Below, one piece after another: positions 25,842-36,381 of a stretch of DNA of 64,000 nt (within the stretch, counting starts at the first letter, position 1; each line of letters starts with the position of its first letter). The translations under genes were made by a program, and so were the position numbers. The stretch comes from Turritopsis dohrnii (lineage: Eukaryota; Cnidaria; Hydrozoa; Anthoathecata; Oceaniidae): positions 2,604,001 to 2,668,000 of the forward strand of contig BQMF02000001.1 of the NCBI GenBank assembly GCA_027922465.2. Reading direction: 5' to 3'. A model generated the notes under the pieces. It saw only the letters and a list, made by a program, of their open reading frames with translations. It was not told the origin of the DNA and did not search any database.

Positions 25842-26479
25842 GGCGGATTTACACACAGCGAATTTTTCGCGCGTAGACCATTGTTTTGGAAAAGCCGATT
25901 GCGCAATAAAACTTCGCTTCATCGAACTTTTAGCCGTTTACAGAGTAGGAATGAGTTCAACTTTTTCGCTTGTCAAAAATTCGCTTGTGACAACCAATCA
26001 AAGTACACACAAAATGCTGATTCAGTAATAACATCAAAACAAATCAAGAATGGCTGAACAAGAAAAAGCACGTGTTGAAAATTAAGGAATTTCTGCTTTA
26101 CGATAACATAAGATAACTACTCTTTACAAAGTGAAGTACGAAAGTATCTAAAAAAGTACTTCTGGTCATGCAAACATAAATCTCCCATTAACAAGTGAAA
26201 CTCTCCTTTTATCTTACGTGTTGCAAGTAGATCTTTCGAACCCACATACGCCTTTCACTAATCTTCCTCTTAACAGTTTTTTTTTAATAAGTCTTAATGC
26301 TTGTAATGTCTTCTTTATTAGTAGTAGTTTCTTAATTTTATTCATCTTGCTTGTTTACAACCAGCCATGAAAACAGTAATTCGAGCGCCAAAGTTTTGTT
26401 TGTGTAAATCGGTGAGGCGTTTTTTTCGCCGCTAAAAGTTCGCTTCGCGCGAAACATTCGCTGTGTGTGTAAATCCGCC
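25842..26479. mobile_element. TTAA-flanked element with long terminal inverted repeats
   Basis: The left end GGCGGATTTACACACAGCGA (then atttttcgcgcg) follows TTAA at 25838-25841. The right end is its inverted counterpart, with TCGCTGTGTGTGTAAATCCGCC, followed by TTGA, a one-base change from TTAA. The interior has no intact transposase. The TTAA site is typical of piggyBac-like elements, which I offer as a hypothesis. A diverged relative starts at 62212. Confidence 0.75.
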
Positions 26480-28164
26480 TTGAAGTTTCGTTTTAGTTTG
26501 CTTGTTCTCATAAACGTTTTAAAGGTTATATTATCAACCTCGAACCCTGTGTTCGAACTTTGGGTTATTATATAATTTATTGAGAAACTATTGGACCGGT
26601 TTGAGGATTTAATTTTGCACAAAGAAGAAGTTCTGACTTTTTATATTCGCTTCATAAAACTCAAAACTTTCTCTACCAGAGAAGTGGTGTGTGTTAAGAG
26701 GTACTGAAAATGCCAAACAAATCATTTTTATCTTCGTTCGATTATCTTTTCGATATATGCGGCGTGTTCTTTGAAAAATTGCAACAGCGCAAAATGTGTA
26801 TTTAGCGCAGATGTGGCGCAACAAAGTCCCTTGTCAATAAGACAAAAATGCCATTAGTGAATATTATTCCTTCCTCGTTTTCAATGCCATTCAAAAAAAT
26901 AATCAATTGGTTCCTTTTACGCCCTTCTTGTGCCGGGGGCGCGGGGGTGACTCTAAAAAAAACGTGAAAACGAGGTTGACAGAAAAAAATTAAACATGGT
27001 AGCCTAATTGTGCTTCTTTTGGAATAGCTACCTTCAGCGAAAGGCGATAGATAGCTAAACGATGGTAAGTTATTAATATCAGTACTCTAAAACATTGTTG
27101 AACTGAAATATTGGTTACAAGCTGTAATTTGAGTAACTTTCTTTCTTGAAATTTCTTTCTAAGCTGTTTTACTTTGATATTGGTGAGATATTCGTGGATA
27201 CAATTTTTCAATATGCAATGCCATTAGGATCAAGTTTGTGTTGGGATCTTTTTACTAGATACCAGAAAATGATATAAAAAATTGAACATGATTTTAAGGA
27301 GGACAAAAAAGATTTTAATACAATACTAATCACTGTTTATCATTGTTACAAATCCCTGTCATTATATTCTGCGAATCGTTCGTCAGACTTGGAGTGAAAA
27401 CATGACACATTTATTTTTTATACTTGCATTAAAAGCATTATGTTTTATTAAAAACAACGAACACAAGGACATAAGAACTTTAAAATTAGCTTTTTGGTCT
27501 ATGTCATTGTTAGTTTCATTATTTATGGCAAACAATCCTCTAAGTTTAGATCATATTTAGAAGCTACAAATATGTAAAAAAAACTGTCTGGTTAATGAAA
27601 TTCACATCTACATCATTAACATCATCATTACTCAGCAATTATCAACATGAAGAATCACTTATGCAAGTCATAAAATTTCCAAATTTTATTAAAGAAAAGA
27701 AAGAAAAATAAACACATTATTTTGATTCCTTTGTAGAGAGGCATTCATTCGAGGAGTGGGTGTTCATTAAATAATTTCACTTTTTCATGGGACTTTTATT
27801 GGAAGGAGGCATTTAAAAGAAGCATTACAGTACAGAAAAAGATGTTTTTGTAATCTCTGTCAAAAAAACTGTTGATGGGTTTGGGGTGTAAATCCTTTCT
27901 GTTGCAACTGTACAAGAAAAGTATTTTCAAACAGAAGGTCTTACATCAAAAAGAAAAAAACTGTATATTTATGGTTTCATACTGCTGATGCCACAAATGT
28001 ATTTTCATGTGGCTTCAAACTTCATCTACGGTTATGAAAGACAATCAGTAAATCAGAAATTGATAATAGGAGGATAATGTGTCAAAACAAGTACTTTACT
28101 TCAATAATGGTATTTCGAAAAAAGACCATTTGTTTCAAAGGGCTTGTGCTTCTCTCGTGATATG

Positions 28165-28485
28165 ATTTATTTATTTATTTATTTATTTATTTACGAATGT
28201 TTACCCAGGATAGCCTCTTCAGTTCCGTAAGGTACTGTTATCAATGAGGGTCCTGCGAAGGAGGTCCTAGAGCATTTAAAGCCCCCATTTGGGCTACGGA
28301 AGCTGTAATGACAGGAACCGCTCAACTAGACAACCACCCTAGACATCATTCCTACTCTCTTGCTGAGTGCTAAGCAGAGAGGATTGATTCACACTGTTAT
28401 AGTCGCTGGCATGACTCGGTCGGGGATTGAACCCACGACCTCCCGAACAGGAAGCGAGCACTCTACCACAAGGCTACCAGTCGGT
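28165..28485 (-). repeat. Full-length tRNA-derived SINE
   Basis: Read on the minus strand, it starts near 28485 with a tRNA-like head: TAGCCTTGTGGTAGAGTGCT (A-box region), and GGTTCAATCCC (B box) about 40 bp later. A unique body of roughly 230 bp follows, then an (AAAT)n tail near 28191-28165. Head, body and simple tail in that order define a SINE. The head is too altered around the acceptor stem for me to name the parent tRNA. Confidence 0.85.
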
Positions 28486-29174
28486 AAAAACTGCATGATC
28501 AACAACAAAGTTTTGTCCAAATTCAAAGTTTTAACTTCTGGAATTTTGGAATTTATGGACTATCAAGAAAATGTTTTTATTTGATTTAGACTTAATAAGT
28601 GGCATACTTAGTGACATACAAATTTTCGGATTTCTATTGTTCTAGAACAATAGTTTTTTTTAAACAATAGGAGACTCTCGAAATTCGCAAAAATGAATTC
28701 CCGCGAAATTTAATTCCCTTTATGTTTCCTGACAAAGACTGTTTTTTAGAATGCCCAAAACTGCTAAGCATTCACTCAAAAGCGTTTTGGAGCGTCTCAC
28801 ATTATGGTCAAAGTTAAGAGATGAGTTAGACTCTTCTAAAGAACCAATTGGTTAAGGATTTTCTACACAAAAGCTATTTTGAGTTTGTTTAAGAAAAATA
28901 GCAGAAAATGCTCTGGGATAGGTTGTATTTGCAGCAAAGTTGAATGCTAAAGGATGTCTCTAGTGCTGTGTTTTTTTTCATTGTTTTACCTAAAAAAAAT
29001 GTAGGACAGCTATTTTTGTGATTTCTCTGACAGGGTGGAAGCTTGCAAAAGTAGAAAACTGCAGTGACGTGTAGTGAATTCTTTATTTTCGAAAGAACTG
29101 TTCATTCACACTTTTGTCAGAAAGTCATTGTATCAGAAAGTATACAATAGAAAACAAAATTTTTAGTCTATGAA

Positions 29175-29182
29175 TGACGTCA
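29175..29182. promoter_or_regulatory. CRE-like palindrome upstream of RPL39 exon 2
   Basis: TGACGTCA is the full cAMP-response/ATF palindrome. A pyrimidine-rich stretch (ggccctcctttcgc) follows about 20 bp downstream and could hold a TOP-type start site. There is no ATG between this site and the L39 coding exon, so it may instead be intronic chance. Confidence 0.3.
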
Positions 29183-29268
29183 TCATCCAACTCGTCGGCC
29201 CTCCTTTCGCAACCACTGTCTTTCAGTGATAGCTTGTTTTCATCTATTTATATATATATTTATTTTAG

Positions 29269-30167
29269 CCTGCACATAAGTCATTCATCATTAAGCGAAA
29301 GCTTGCTAAGAAAATGAACCAAAACAGACCAGTGCCTCAATGGATCAGGATGAGAACTGGTAACAAGATTAGGTATGTTTATTGATGAATGCTTTCTGAC
29401 TTTCTTTAATAGATATACATGAAAAAAATTTTTTGGATGAAACTTTTGAACTTCGATCAGCGAGGGTGGCCTGACTTATTCTTGTCGTTTCGAACATAAT
29501 TCACAGAGATGCTTGAAAATGCTTCATTAATTTCCCACTAGTTTAGTGAAGGGGAATTTGATTGCAAGTACAGTAGAATCCCGATAACTCGAACTCATTT
29601 CGAATTCCCCTTCACCAGTACTTTCTCATAAAATACCCCCGATAACTCGAACTTGCAACTTGCAGTTGACTTACTGCCAGAGATAACGTATAGCATTGCT
29701 CTAACTTGCCCGAAGGCCAGTGTGCAGTCAGACGATGGCTCCTAATATGCTGATACGCTGCTTTTAAAGCGCATCGGAGTGGAGTATTGAGATATACGAC
29801 ATGACTGGACTCGAACATGGGTCGCAGCGGTCGCTCTCAAACCACTACACCATCGCTGCACAAAAATATAACCGAGATGTAAACTATGTTGGGAGCTTTT
29901 AAAATTTATGGTAAATATAGAATAAGATACTAAAATATCTGTGTAGGTTTATTATTTTATCCTTTCCTTTTGGAAAATTCGAAATGAAAGCAAAAAATTT
30001 TTTATTGATTTTCGCGTTCAGAAAAATATTCACAAGAACTGTTTTCTCAGCCGATCTCAATTTTTCGTCTTGTTCGATTTGATTTCTGCTATTGTCAGTA
30101 TTTTGTTTGTCGTTTTAGATATAATGCTAAAAGACGTCACTGGAGAAGAACTAAACTCGGCTTATAA
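29269..30167 (+). CDS. RPL39: Ribosomal protein L39 (eL39), coding exons 2 and 3; first exon not located
   Basis: Exon 29269-29372 (acceptor ttttag, donor aggtatgt) encodes [15 protein letters not shown]...[10 protein letters not shown]. Exon 30119-30167 completes [16 protein letters not shown] and a TAA. With one initiator Met the protein is 51 aa, exactly the family length. The frame before exon 2 demands a phase-0 junction, so the missing exon supplies just ATG, a known arrangement in ribosomal protein genes. I could not fix that exon; ATG followed by GT occurs at 28107, 28804 and a few other places, none convincing. eL39 is the small basic protein that lines the 60S peptide exit tunnel. 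AATAAA lies 70 nt after the stop. The intron carries a SINE-like and a pogo-like fragment. Confidence 0.93.
29571..29862 (-). repeat. tRNA-headed SINE-like segment joined to a pogo-type terminus, in the RPL39 intron
   Basis: On the minus strand, 29860 to about 29788 reads as a tRNA-like head: GATGGTGTAGTGGTTTGAGA (A box) and TGTTCGAGTCC (B box). At the other end CAGTAGAATCCCGATAACTC (29571) resembles the pogo/Tigger terminal sequence, and CGATAACTCGAAC recurs at 29640. GTGAAGGGGAATT (29546) and AATTCCCCTTCAC (29603) add a 13-bp inverted repeat. It is either two nested elements or one chimera. Confidence 0.55.
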
Positions 30168-30236
30168 ATTCGTGCAGTCTCATCATGGTGTTATTTATTC
30201 ACCAAGAACTACAATGTATCAAAAACTTTCGTGGTT

Positions 30237-30242
30237 AATAAA
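30237..30242 (+). promoter_or_regulatory. Poly(A) signal of RPL39
   Basis: AATAAA sits 70 nt after the L39 stop codon and is followed by a U/G-rich stretch (gtgttttccttgcgtttct). The very short 3' UTR is usual for ribosomal protein mRNAs. Confidence 0.75.
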
Positions 30243-30523
30243 TGACAGCTAGGTGTTTTCCTTGCGTTTCTATCTCGTCTCTAACCACGACTCTGATCAT
30301 ATTATTCAAATACCTTTTCTGCAAATTTCGCATTATTTCATGTGTAAATGCATTGGGCAGTTAGTTATACGAGGTTGAAATTGAAGCTGCAACTTAATTT
30401 TCTACCGCTTCAATTATGTGAATCTACACGGAGGAACACCCCTTTTGATTGAAATTTCTGATGTAGTGATTATAGCGATTACATCTTTCCCTTTTCTACA
30501 AAATAACCCAACAGACTTGAGTA

Positions 30524-30809
30524 CCGTAAATGCTCGATTTACTGCCCCGGATGGTAAATTTTGACTTGTGGAGTGGGCGCTTATAAAAAAACCCTCGTTT
30601 TTGTGTCAAGTAAAGAGTTTCTTTTTATGAACTATGATGGTTGTGAAATAACAAAACAGAAGACATATAATGTTCCTCTAAAGATAATGTTTTTGAACAT
30701 AAATACTTATATGACTAAATATCCTCTTCATCAATAAAATCGTCCTCGATGTCGTCATCGTCCAACATAAAAATATTGTTTGTCGTCTCTTCTACGTCCG
30801 CATTTACGG
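30524..30809. mobile_element. Short TA-flanked element retaining an acidic transposase-like tail
   Basis: The ends CCGTAAATGC and GCATTTACGG are flanked by TA on both sides (30522-30523 and 30810-30811). On the minus strand the first part after the right end codes for an acidic peptide, ADVEETTNNIFMLDDDDIED, continuing to a stop near 30716. Acidic C-termini are usual in pogo/Tc1-like transposases, so I infer an internal deletion derivative. Length about 286 bp. Confidence 0.65.
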
Positions 30810-30905
30810 TATACGCCGACTAATTTTTATAAAAATTTCTTTTTTAACACTGCGAGCTTAAGCAACTACGACGACGCGAGCAAGAATGTTGAAATATTTT
30901 GAATA

Positions 30906-31581
30906 CCTTATCGATGAGTTAAAAGTCGGCAAAAATGTTAGTTGCCAAAAATAAAAAGTCGGAAAAAAAATTAGTCACTGACAAAAGTTACTCACTTTTT
31001 ACCGACTAAATTTTCGAGTTAAGTCACTTTTTTCCGACCAATTTCCAAGACAAAAAATGTCGAAGAAAGTTTGGATAATTTGAAAGAAATAAAATACAAC
31101 ACCAAAAAGAAAGGTTAGGTAAATTAGTCAATTTCAATAATAGTTTTTTTCTTCATTTGTGTATTTTCGTTATTTTGTTCTTCTTGACCCTTCTTTTGTT
31201 CTTGTTCAGTTTGTGTTTGTCCTGGTTGCACTTGTTCTTCTCCATACAATTTTATTTCAGAAACATCAAGAAAAGGAAGACGATTCTCAGACTCTGTTTC
31301 AGGACTACCTTAACAGGCAACACATCAACATATCTTTCACATCTGAAGTAGAATTTGATTTCAATTACATTTTCATACTACCGCAAAAGGCACCTGATAA
31401 GAATTGGCAACACAGAGAAGAAAAAGCGGCAAAAAGTAGTTTGGCAAGTAGTTTTTGGCAAAAACAACAGCAACAAAAAACGGCAAAAAAGTTAAGTCGG
31501 TAGAAAAAAGGTCGGCAAAAAATATTAGTAACCTAGCCAAAATTTAGTCACTTTTTCCCGACTTTTTTTTTATCGATAAGG
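30906..31581. mobile_element. TA-flanked element with GTCGGCAAAAA subterminal repeats (sister of 20462-21236)
   Basis: The ends are CCTTATCGATGAG and ...TATCGATAAGG, with TA at 30904-30905 and 31582-31583. Subterminal iterations read AGTCGGCAAAAAT, AGTCGGAAAAAAA and the inverted ACTTTTTTCCGAC, where the 20.5-kb element has GTCGGGGAAAA. A plus-strand frame over about 31260-31500 is polar and acidic with no ATG of its own; it is probably a transposase remnant. The element starts 94 bp after the element at 30524. Confidence 0.7.
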
Positions 31582-32379
31582 TAGTAGTCCATTTTTGGAG
31601 GAGAAATTATTGATTGCTAAACCACAAGACGGTAGATGGCGTGAACATCAGCGCATTTGACAATGCCAGCTCGGCATAAATGTGTTACTCAAAGCTTATG
31701 GGTTGAAACTCTCCTAGTCTTTCCGCTATTACATCTTCAAGAAGGAGCTATCATTTCATGTAATCAATAAGAAACTTGACATAAAAATTTACTATCATCC
31801 CTTAAAAAAAAGTCACCTAGAATTATATGGACCAAATCAACTTTACTTCTCAGATGATTAATCATGTACATCAGATCATTGCGTTGTATGCGATTTTGAC
31901 GATATAGTAGGATGAAATTTAGAGGAATATCCACAATGCAAGTGTTACCGAAAGTAATTACCGGGAATATCATCCGTGTTTATGATAGTGATGTCATTTC
32001 GAATTTGCGCTTATTATGACCGTTGACCAAAGCGTTTTCAGCTCATATACGAATAGCGATTTATGAATCGTGTTTTTAAAATTTCTGCGTCACTATGTGA
32101 TAACTCGCCCTTCCTTATGTTGTTCAATAAACTGATAAATGAGTAAGTAAGGATTTATTTCTAGTATATATCCAAATAGATACATCTGGTTCTTCACCTA
32201 GAAGTGTGTATGATATTAATGTGTTTGCATTACGTGAACTCAGATAAAATATAAATAAGTAAGTTAATTAAAACATCAGAAAATGTAGTACATTGGGGCC
32301 GAATTGGTAGGAGAGATGAAGTAGGGATAGTGTTAAAATCGTGGAATCAGTTAGCATTTGAAAAAAAGAAAGAAAAAAA

Positions 32380-34135
32380 AAAACTGAAATAAAATAAAGA
32401 AAAAATGGCTGTGATTCAATGCAATGTAAGTCGAGCCAGGGCTTTGTCCTTGAAATACGCTTTTGTTATCCCACAAAATTGGTTATGACTTTCGGCTTTG
32501 CGGCGTTGCGCTGGCAGGTCATTAAATGCATGCGATGCTGTGAATTCAAAGGTGTTGTTAATGGTAGTGTTGCATTGGATGGTTGGACCAGATGTGGTGT
32601 TTGATCAAAGGTATCCTATGTTACTTTGACGTACATAAAGCTTAAGGTGACTTGGTCAATTCAGATATAGGGGATTCTGTTCCTTCTCTGGCAGGCAGCC
32701 AATGAATTTTCAGAACGTCTTCATCAGTCATGAAGCGTCGTGTGACGTAACTTGCAGCCATATTCTGTAAACGCTGCATCCTTTTAATTAGGTAGACTGG
32801 GGCATTTTTGAATAGAATATTACCGTAATTCAGCTTGCTGAGTATCAGAGCTTCAGCAAGGTTTTTCCTCACGTGGTATAGTGTGAATCTTTGAATAAGT
32901 CTTAAAGACTTTAAAGTGAGATAAGCACTTTGGATTGTCTTATTGATGTGGTCGTTCCAAGTCAGCTGTTCGTTGAAGGTTATACCGAGTACTTTTAAAG
33001 ATTTGACTCGTTCTAGTGCTATGTCATGTGGTTTAATCGTGTATATATCGTTTTGAAGATTATGCACGCGACTCATCTGAGCCGTGGAAAATAGGATTGT
33101 TTTCGTTTTCGAGTTGAATATAAGGTTGTTGTTTGATGAACATTTAATTAGGTTTCTGAGCTCAGCATTAACCTTTTCGGTGCACTCAGGTAGTCGATGT
33201 GGGTGGCATTGATAAAGTAGGCTAGTATCATCTGCATACTGGAGACAAGAACACGATGCAAGTTCTTGAATCTGCTACGTAAATATTGAATAGGATTGGG
33301 CCTAATATGCTCCCTTATGGTACACCATGTGTGATGTCTAGACGCCCAGATCGTTGATCGTTGATGAACACAAATTGTTTTCGGAAATGTTTTCGGAAAC
33401 TCAGAAATGTATACAGTGTATTCTTGCCAATGCGGAATTTATGAAGCTGTTTTAGGAGTGTCATATAATCAACTGTATCAAAGGCTTTTGAATAATCCGC
33501 CATTACCGATAATGTGATTCGCTTGTTTTCATAGCTTTCAGAATATCATCTTTAAGTTTGAGCAGTGTAGTGATGGTCGAGTGGCCTTTACGGAAACCAC
33601 ACTGTTGTTCTGCAAATAGACGATGAGATTCGATGTGTTGAAGAAGCTGGTTTAGGATAACTCGTTCATAGACTTTCGATAAAATCGGCAAGATCGATAT
33701 TGGACGATAATCATTAAGGGTGGAGGGGTTGTTTACCTTTGGTACAGGACTTATTCGAGACGTCTTCCACTGGTTTGGAAACAATTGATGATTGATGCAT
33801 GAGTTAATATTATGGCAGATGGACTTGCTATGAACTCAACAGATGATTTCACGTACTTAGCTGGGAGGTTGTCGCTTCCGGTGGAGCAGTCGTTACGAAG
33901 GTTAGTAATTGCTTTGTACACTTCTGCGTAGGTAGTAGGTTGCAAATCGAACATTTTTTCATGATCTTGGATTCCATGAATGAGATTTTGCAGTTCATTT
34001 TTAGAGGTAGAATTACAGTTGAGGAGTCTTGTGGCAGTGGTGTTGAAAATTTTATGGTTTTCTTGAGCTGGTTCCGGATACTTCTAAACTTTATCCAATC
34101 AGACTCCAACTGTGTTTGATGAGCTATTGTCCTCA
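32380..34135 (-). mobile_element. 5'-truncated, frameshifted non-LTR retrotransposon (CR1/jockey-like)
   Basis: Minus-strand fragments in changing frames, from high to low coordinate, spell a LINE reverse transcriptase. They are the linker before the RT (ESDWIKFRSIRNQLKK, about 34109-34060), WKTSRISPVPKVNNPSTLND and YRPISILPILSKVYER, then GFRKGHST, motif A (ADYSKAFDTVD, about 33503), the catalytic YADD (near 33230), GITFNEQLTWNDHI, and the thumb and C-terminal region (NMAASYVTRRF, LKIHWLPAR). FNDLPAQ-like tail sequence follows near 32500. The endonuclease domain is absent. Several frameshifts and stops make it dead. It is typical of many cnidarian and other invertebrate LINEs. Confidence 0.9.
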
Positions 34136-35202
34136 GATAAATAATGTCCCGTTATTTACAATATATTCAAACAAATCTTCCAACACGATATTGAAAATGT
34201 CTAACTAGCACCGGCACCGCAGAGCAGGTTGGCTAAGGGGGCTATAGCCCCATCAATATCTTTACAGTTTTAGCTATTCTATAGTCCAATAAAATTCGCA
34301 TACTTTTCTTGGCCCTAATTGGTCAGCCTCCCCAAACAAAATTTTTCTTTGAACAAAATATTGAAGAATTTTTGTTTTGTCCATATATTCATACTTTCCA
34401 ATTCTGCTTTCGTTACTTTCGTTCCATTAAGATTTTGAATGATCTCAATTAATTCATCCCAAAACGCAAATCAGTACATGAGAGAGTCATGAAATAGATT
34501 GGCAATCCAAGTTGTTTTGCCATGGCCAGAACCTCGAAAGAGAAACCTTTTCCAATATGCTGGAGTCCCTTAAATTATTCATAAAGTTAAATGCATCGTC
34601 AGTGGCAATAAGGCCGCTAATAGTTTCCTTAAAAATTTGTGAAAGGCAACCAGCCTTTAAACCCTCCTGTTTTGATTTTTTTCAAGGCAAGGCAGTATTT
34701 TATACAGCTTGAGATTTAAATGCTTTGCGACTGATTGTGCATAGAAAATATAAGCAGGATCAGACGTAAACTTCTGTACATAACTGAGAGGCTTCTGATT
34801 AAAATATTTACAAGGACTTAACTTAACACTTCTCTCATGTGTACATCCAAAACATAGTCACAAGAAAGAATTCTTTTCTTATGACTATCTCTAAACTGAC
34901 AACAAGATTGGGGCGAACGGGCTCAAAATAAACATTAGATACGTCAATACGTCATTAATACTATAATACATTATATTTCGTTTCGATGCTCCTATAAGAC
35001 ACTCTGTTTTCTGTTCTCAAGTTCTGTTACAGCATCACACAGTAGAAAAAATTCAAAAACTTGATTGACTTTTACCCACTTTATATACAAGAAGCGTACT
35101 TTTGCCTGGCGATTTTTTGTGACGTGAACCAAAATCTACACCAGAAGGAAAGCTGCAAAACTTGAACTTTATAACATGTAAATGGCACCAATCAACAACA
35201 GC

Positions 35203-35310
35203 AAAGTTCCAGCAGGCAGAGAAACCAGAAAGTGCATCCATATGACAGATCCCAAGATATAATGCGTTTAAATTTAGGGTGGAGGGTCGGGCGTGTTTGT
35301 AAAGATTAAA
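35203..35310 (+). repeat. Dispersed repeat, copy a (partner at 43.0 kb)
   Basis: Starting gttccagcaggcagagaaac and including GATCCCAAGATA, TTTAAATTTAGGGTGGA and TCGGGCGTGTTTGTAA, this block matches 43007-43108 with small indels, in the same orientation. The family is unknown, and no terminal repeat or coding is seen. ATTAAGATTTTGAATGA near 34428 also recurs just after the 43-kb copy. Confidence 0.75.
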
Positions 35311-35390
35311 TTACGGACTATGCTAAGAATTTAATGGGGACAAGGTTTTAGTCTGACTTAAATAAAAAGACCATGCAAATGAAAGAGAAG

Positions 35391-35430
35391 CAACCTCGTA
35401 CCCAGGTTTTCGCCGTTGTCCGTATATCAA
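35391..35430 (+). repeat. Half copy of the palindromic MITE
   Basis: GCAACCTCGTACCCAGGTTT, then a gccgttgtccgtatatcaaa segment as in the loop side of complete copies; the second arm is missing. It is the second such half copy, after 13006. Confidence 0.6.
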
Positions 35431-35643
35431 AAATATTAAAAGAAGGTGGAGAAGTTGTCAAATCAAATACACATCCAGTTCATTTCGAGCAACACAGCAG
35501 TAGTATTTAACGTCTAAACTTTCTGTTACATTTCAGCTGAATTCTCGTATCAACACACTTGTGTAATGTGGACAAGTACCTGGACATGCTCTATGCAGGA
35601 AGAATGCTGATCAATACTTACTCTGCAAAATGTTCTTTGTGGA

Positions 35644-35727
35644 CAACCTCGAACCCAGGGTCTCTTGCCTTTTCGATATGCCGCTATCCGTGTATCGAAA
35701 AGGCAAGAGACCCTGGGTTCGAGATTG
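35644..35727. repeat. Palindromic MITE, copy at 35.6 kb
   Basis: CAACCTCGAACCCAGGGTCT continues ctTGCCTTTTCGATA and is mirrored almost perfectly by TATCGAAAAGGCAAGAGACC followed by ctgggttcgagattg. The stem is about 35 bp and the loop about 13 bp. No clear target duplication remains. Confidence 0.85.
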
Positions 35728-36381
35728 CTTTTACCTGATAAAATATTCTTTGCACAGTTTTGTTTTGATTATGTATTAAAGCGCTAATTATGACATTTTG
35801 TTTTTCAGCTTGCAGAGCAGATGTCATTTGATTGAAATATAAGTTCATGCTTTGCACTGTTAACCCTGCAGCTTATCAGGATCTCCTTTAAATAAACACA
35901 ATAGTAAGTCATATAACCATCCTCTACATAAAATTTGGGTGACGGGATATTTTTCATCAGCTATGCTTTTCGTAAGCTCTTTTCCAGTCGTTGAAGAAAG
36001 AATCAACTTGTTTTGCAAATTGCTTAGTGTCTTTCAGTTGGTTCAGTAACTACTCTATAAAGTCTTCTCGGGTCAATGTGCTCCTTAGGTTAATTCCGTG
36101 CAGCAGAACAGCTTGCAATTCTAGGAGAAGACGTTTGTATTTTGTCTGGTTGATGAAGATACATACAGTTAGCCTTCATTGATGGGTGGCCTGCTGAGAT
36201 GTTTGGTATGGCCAAAATATTTTTAAAGAAAAAGAGACTTTCCAACTTTTTATCGAATTCAGTTGTTTAGGAGGCTGTGATATTTTCAAGAAATGTTCAT
36301 CTAACGACAAGTTGCTTTTTTCACCAGTACGTGATAAACATTTCACAGTCGAAAACGAGAAAGAGCTTCCACCCTTAAAAG

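Larger units (their letters stand above)
22838..29268. other. Spacer between the cysteine-rich gene and RPL39
   Basis: No coding gene recognised except the start of RPL39, whose ATG exon must lie in the right part. It contains a palindromic MITE (23.55 kb), a TTAA-type inverted-repeat element (25.84-26.48 kb), a relic reading CAACCTCGAACCC near 26.54 kb and a full tRNA-derived SINE (28.17-28.49 kb). The rest is AT-rich, with overlapping short frames on both strands that show no domain. Confidence 0.55.

Noticed and set aside
25744..26028. 94-codon plus-strand frame
   Set aside because: It crosses the left end of the TTAA element, so it is not a host gene.
28410..28485. Possible functional tRNA gene
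   Set aside because: A and B boxes are present, but the sequence continues into a SINE body with a simple tail and the acceptor stem does not pair convincingly.
31159..31503. 114-codon plus-strand frame
   Set aside because: It lies inside the TA element at 30906-31581; its first part is low complexity and the rest is at most a transposase remnant.
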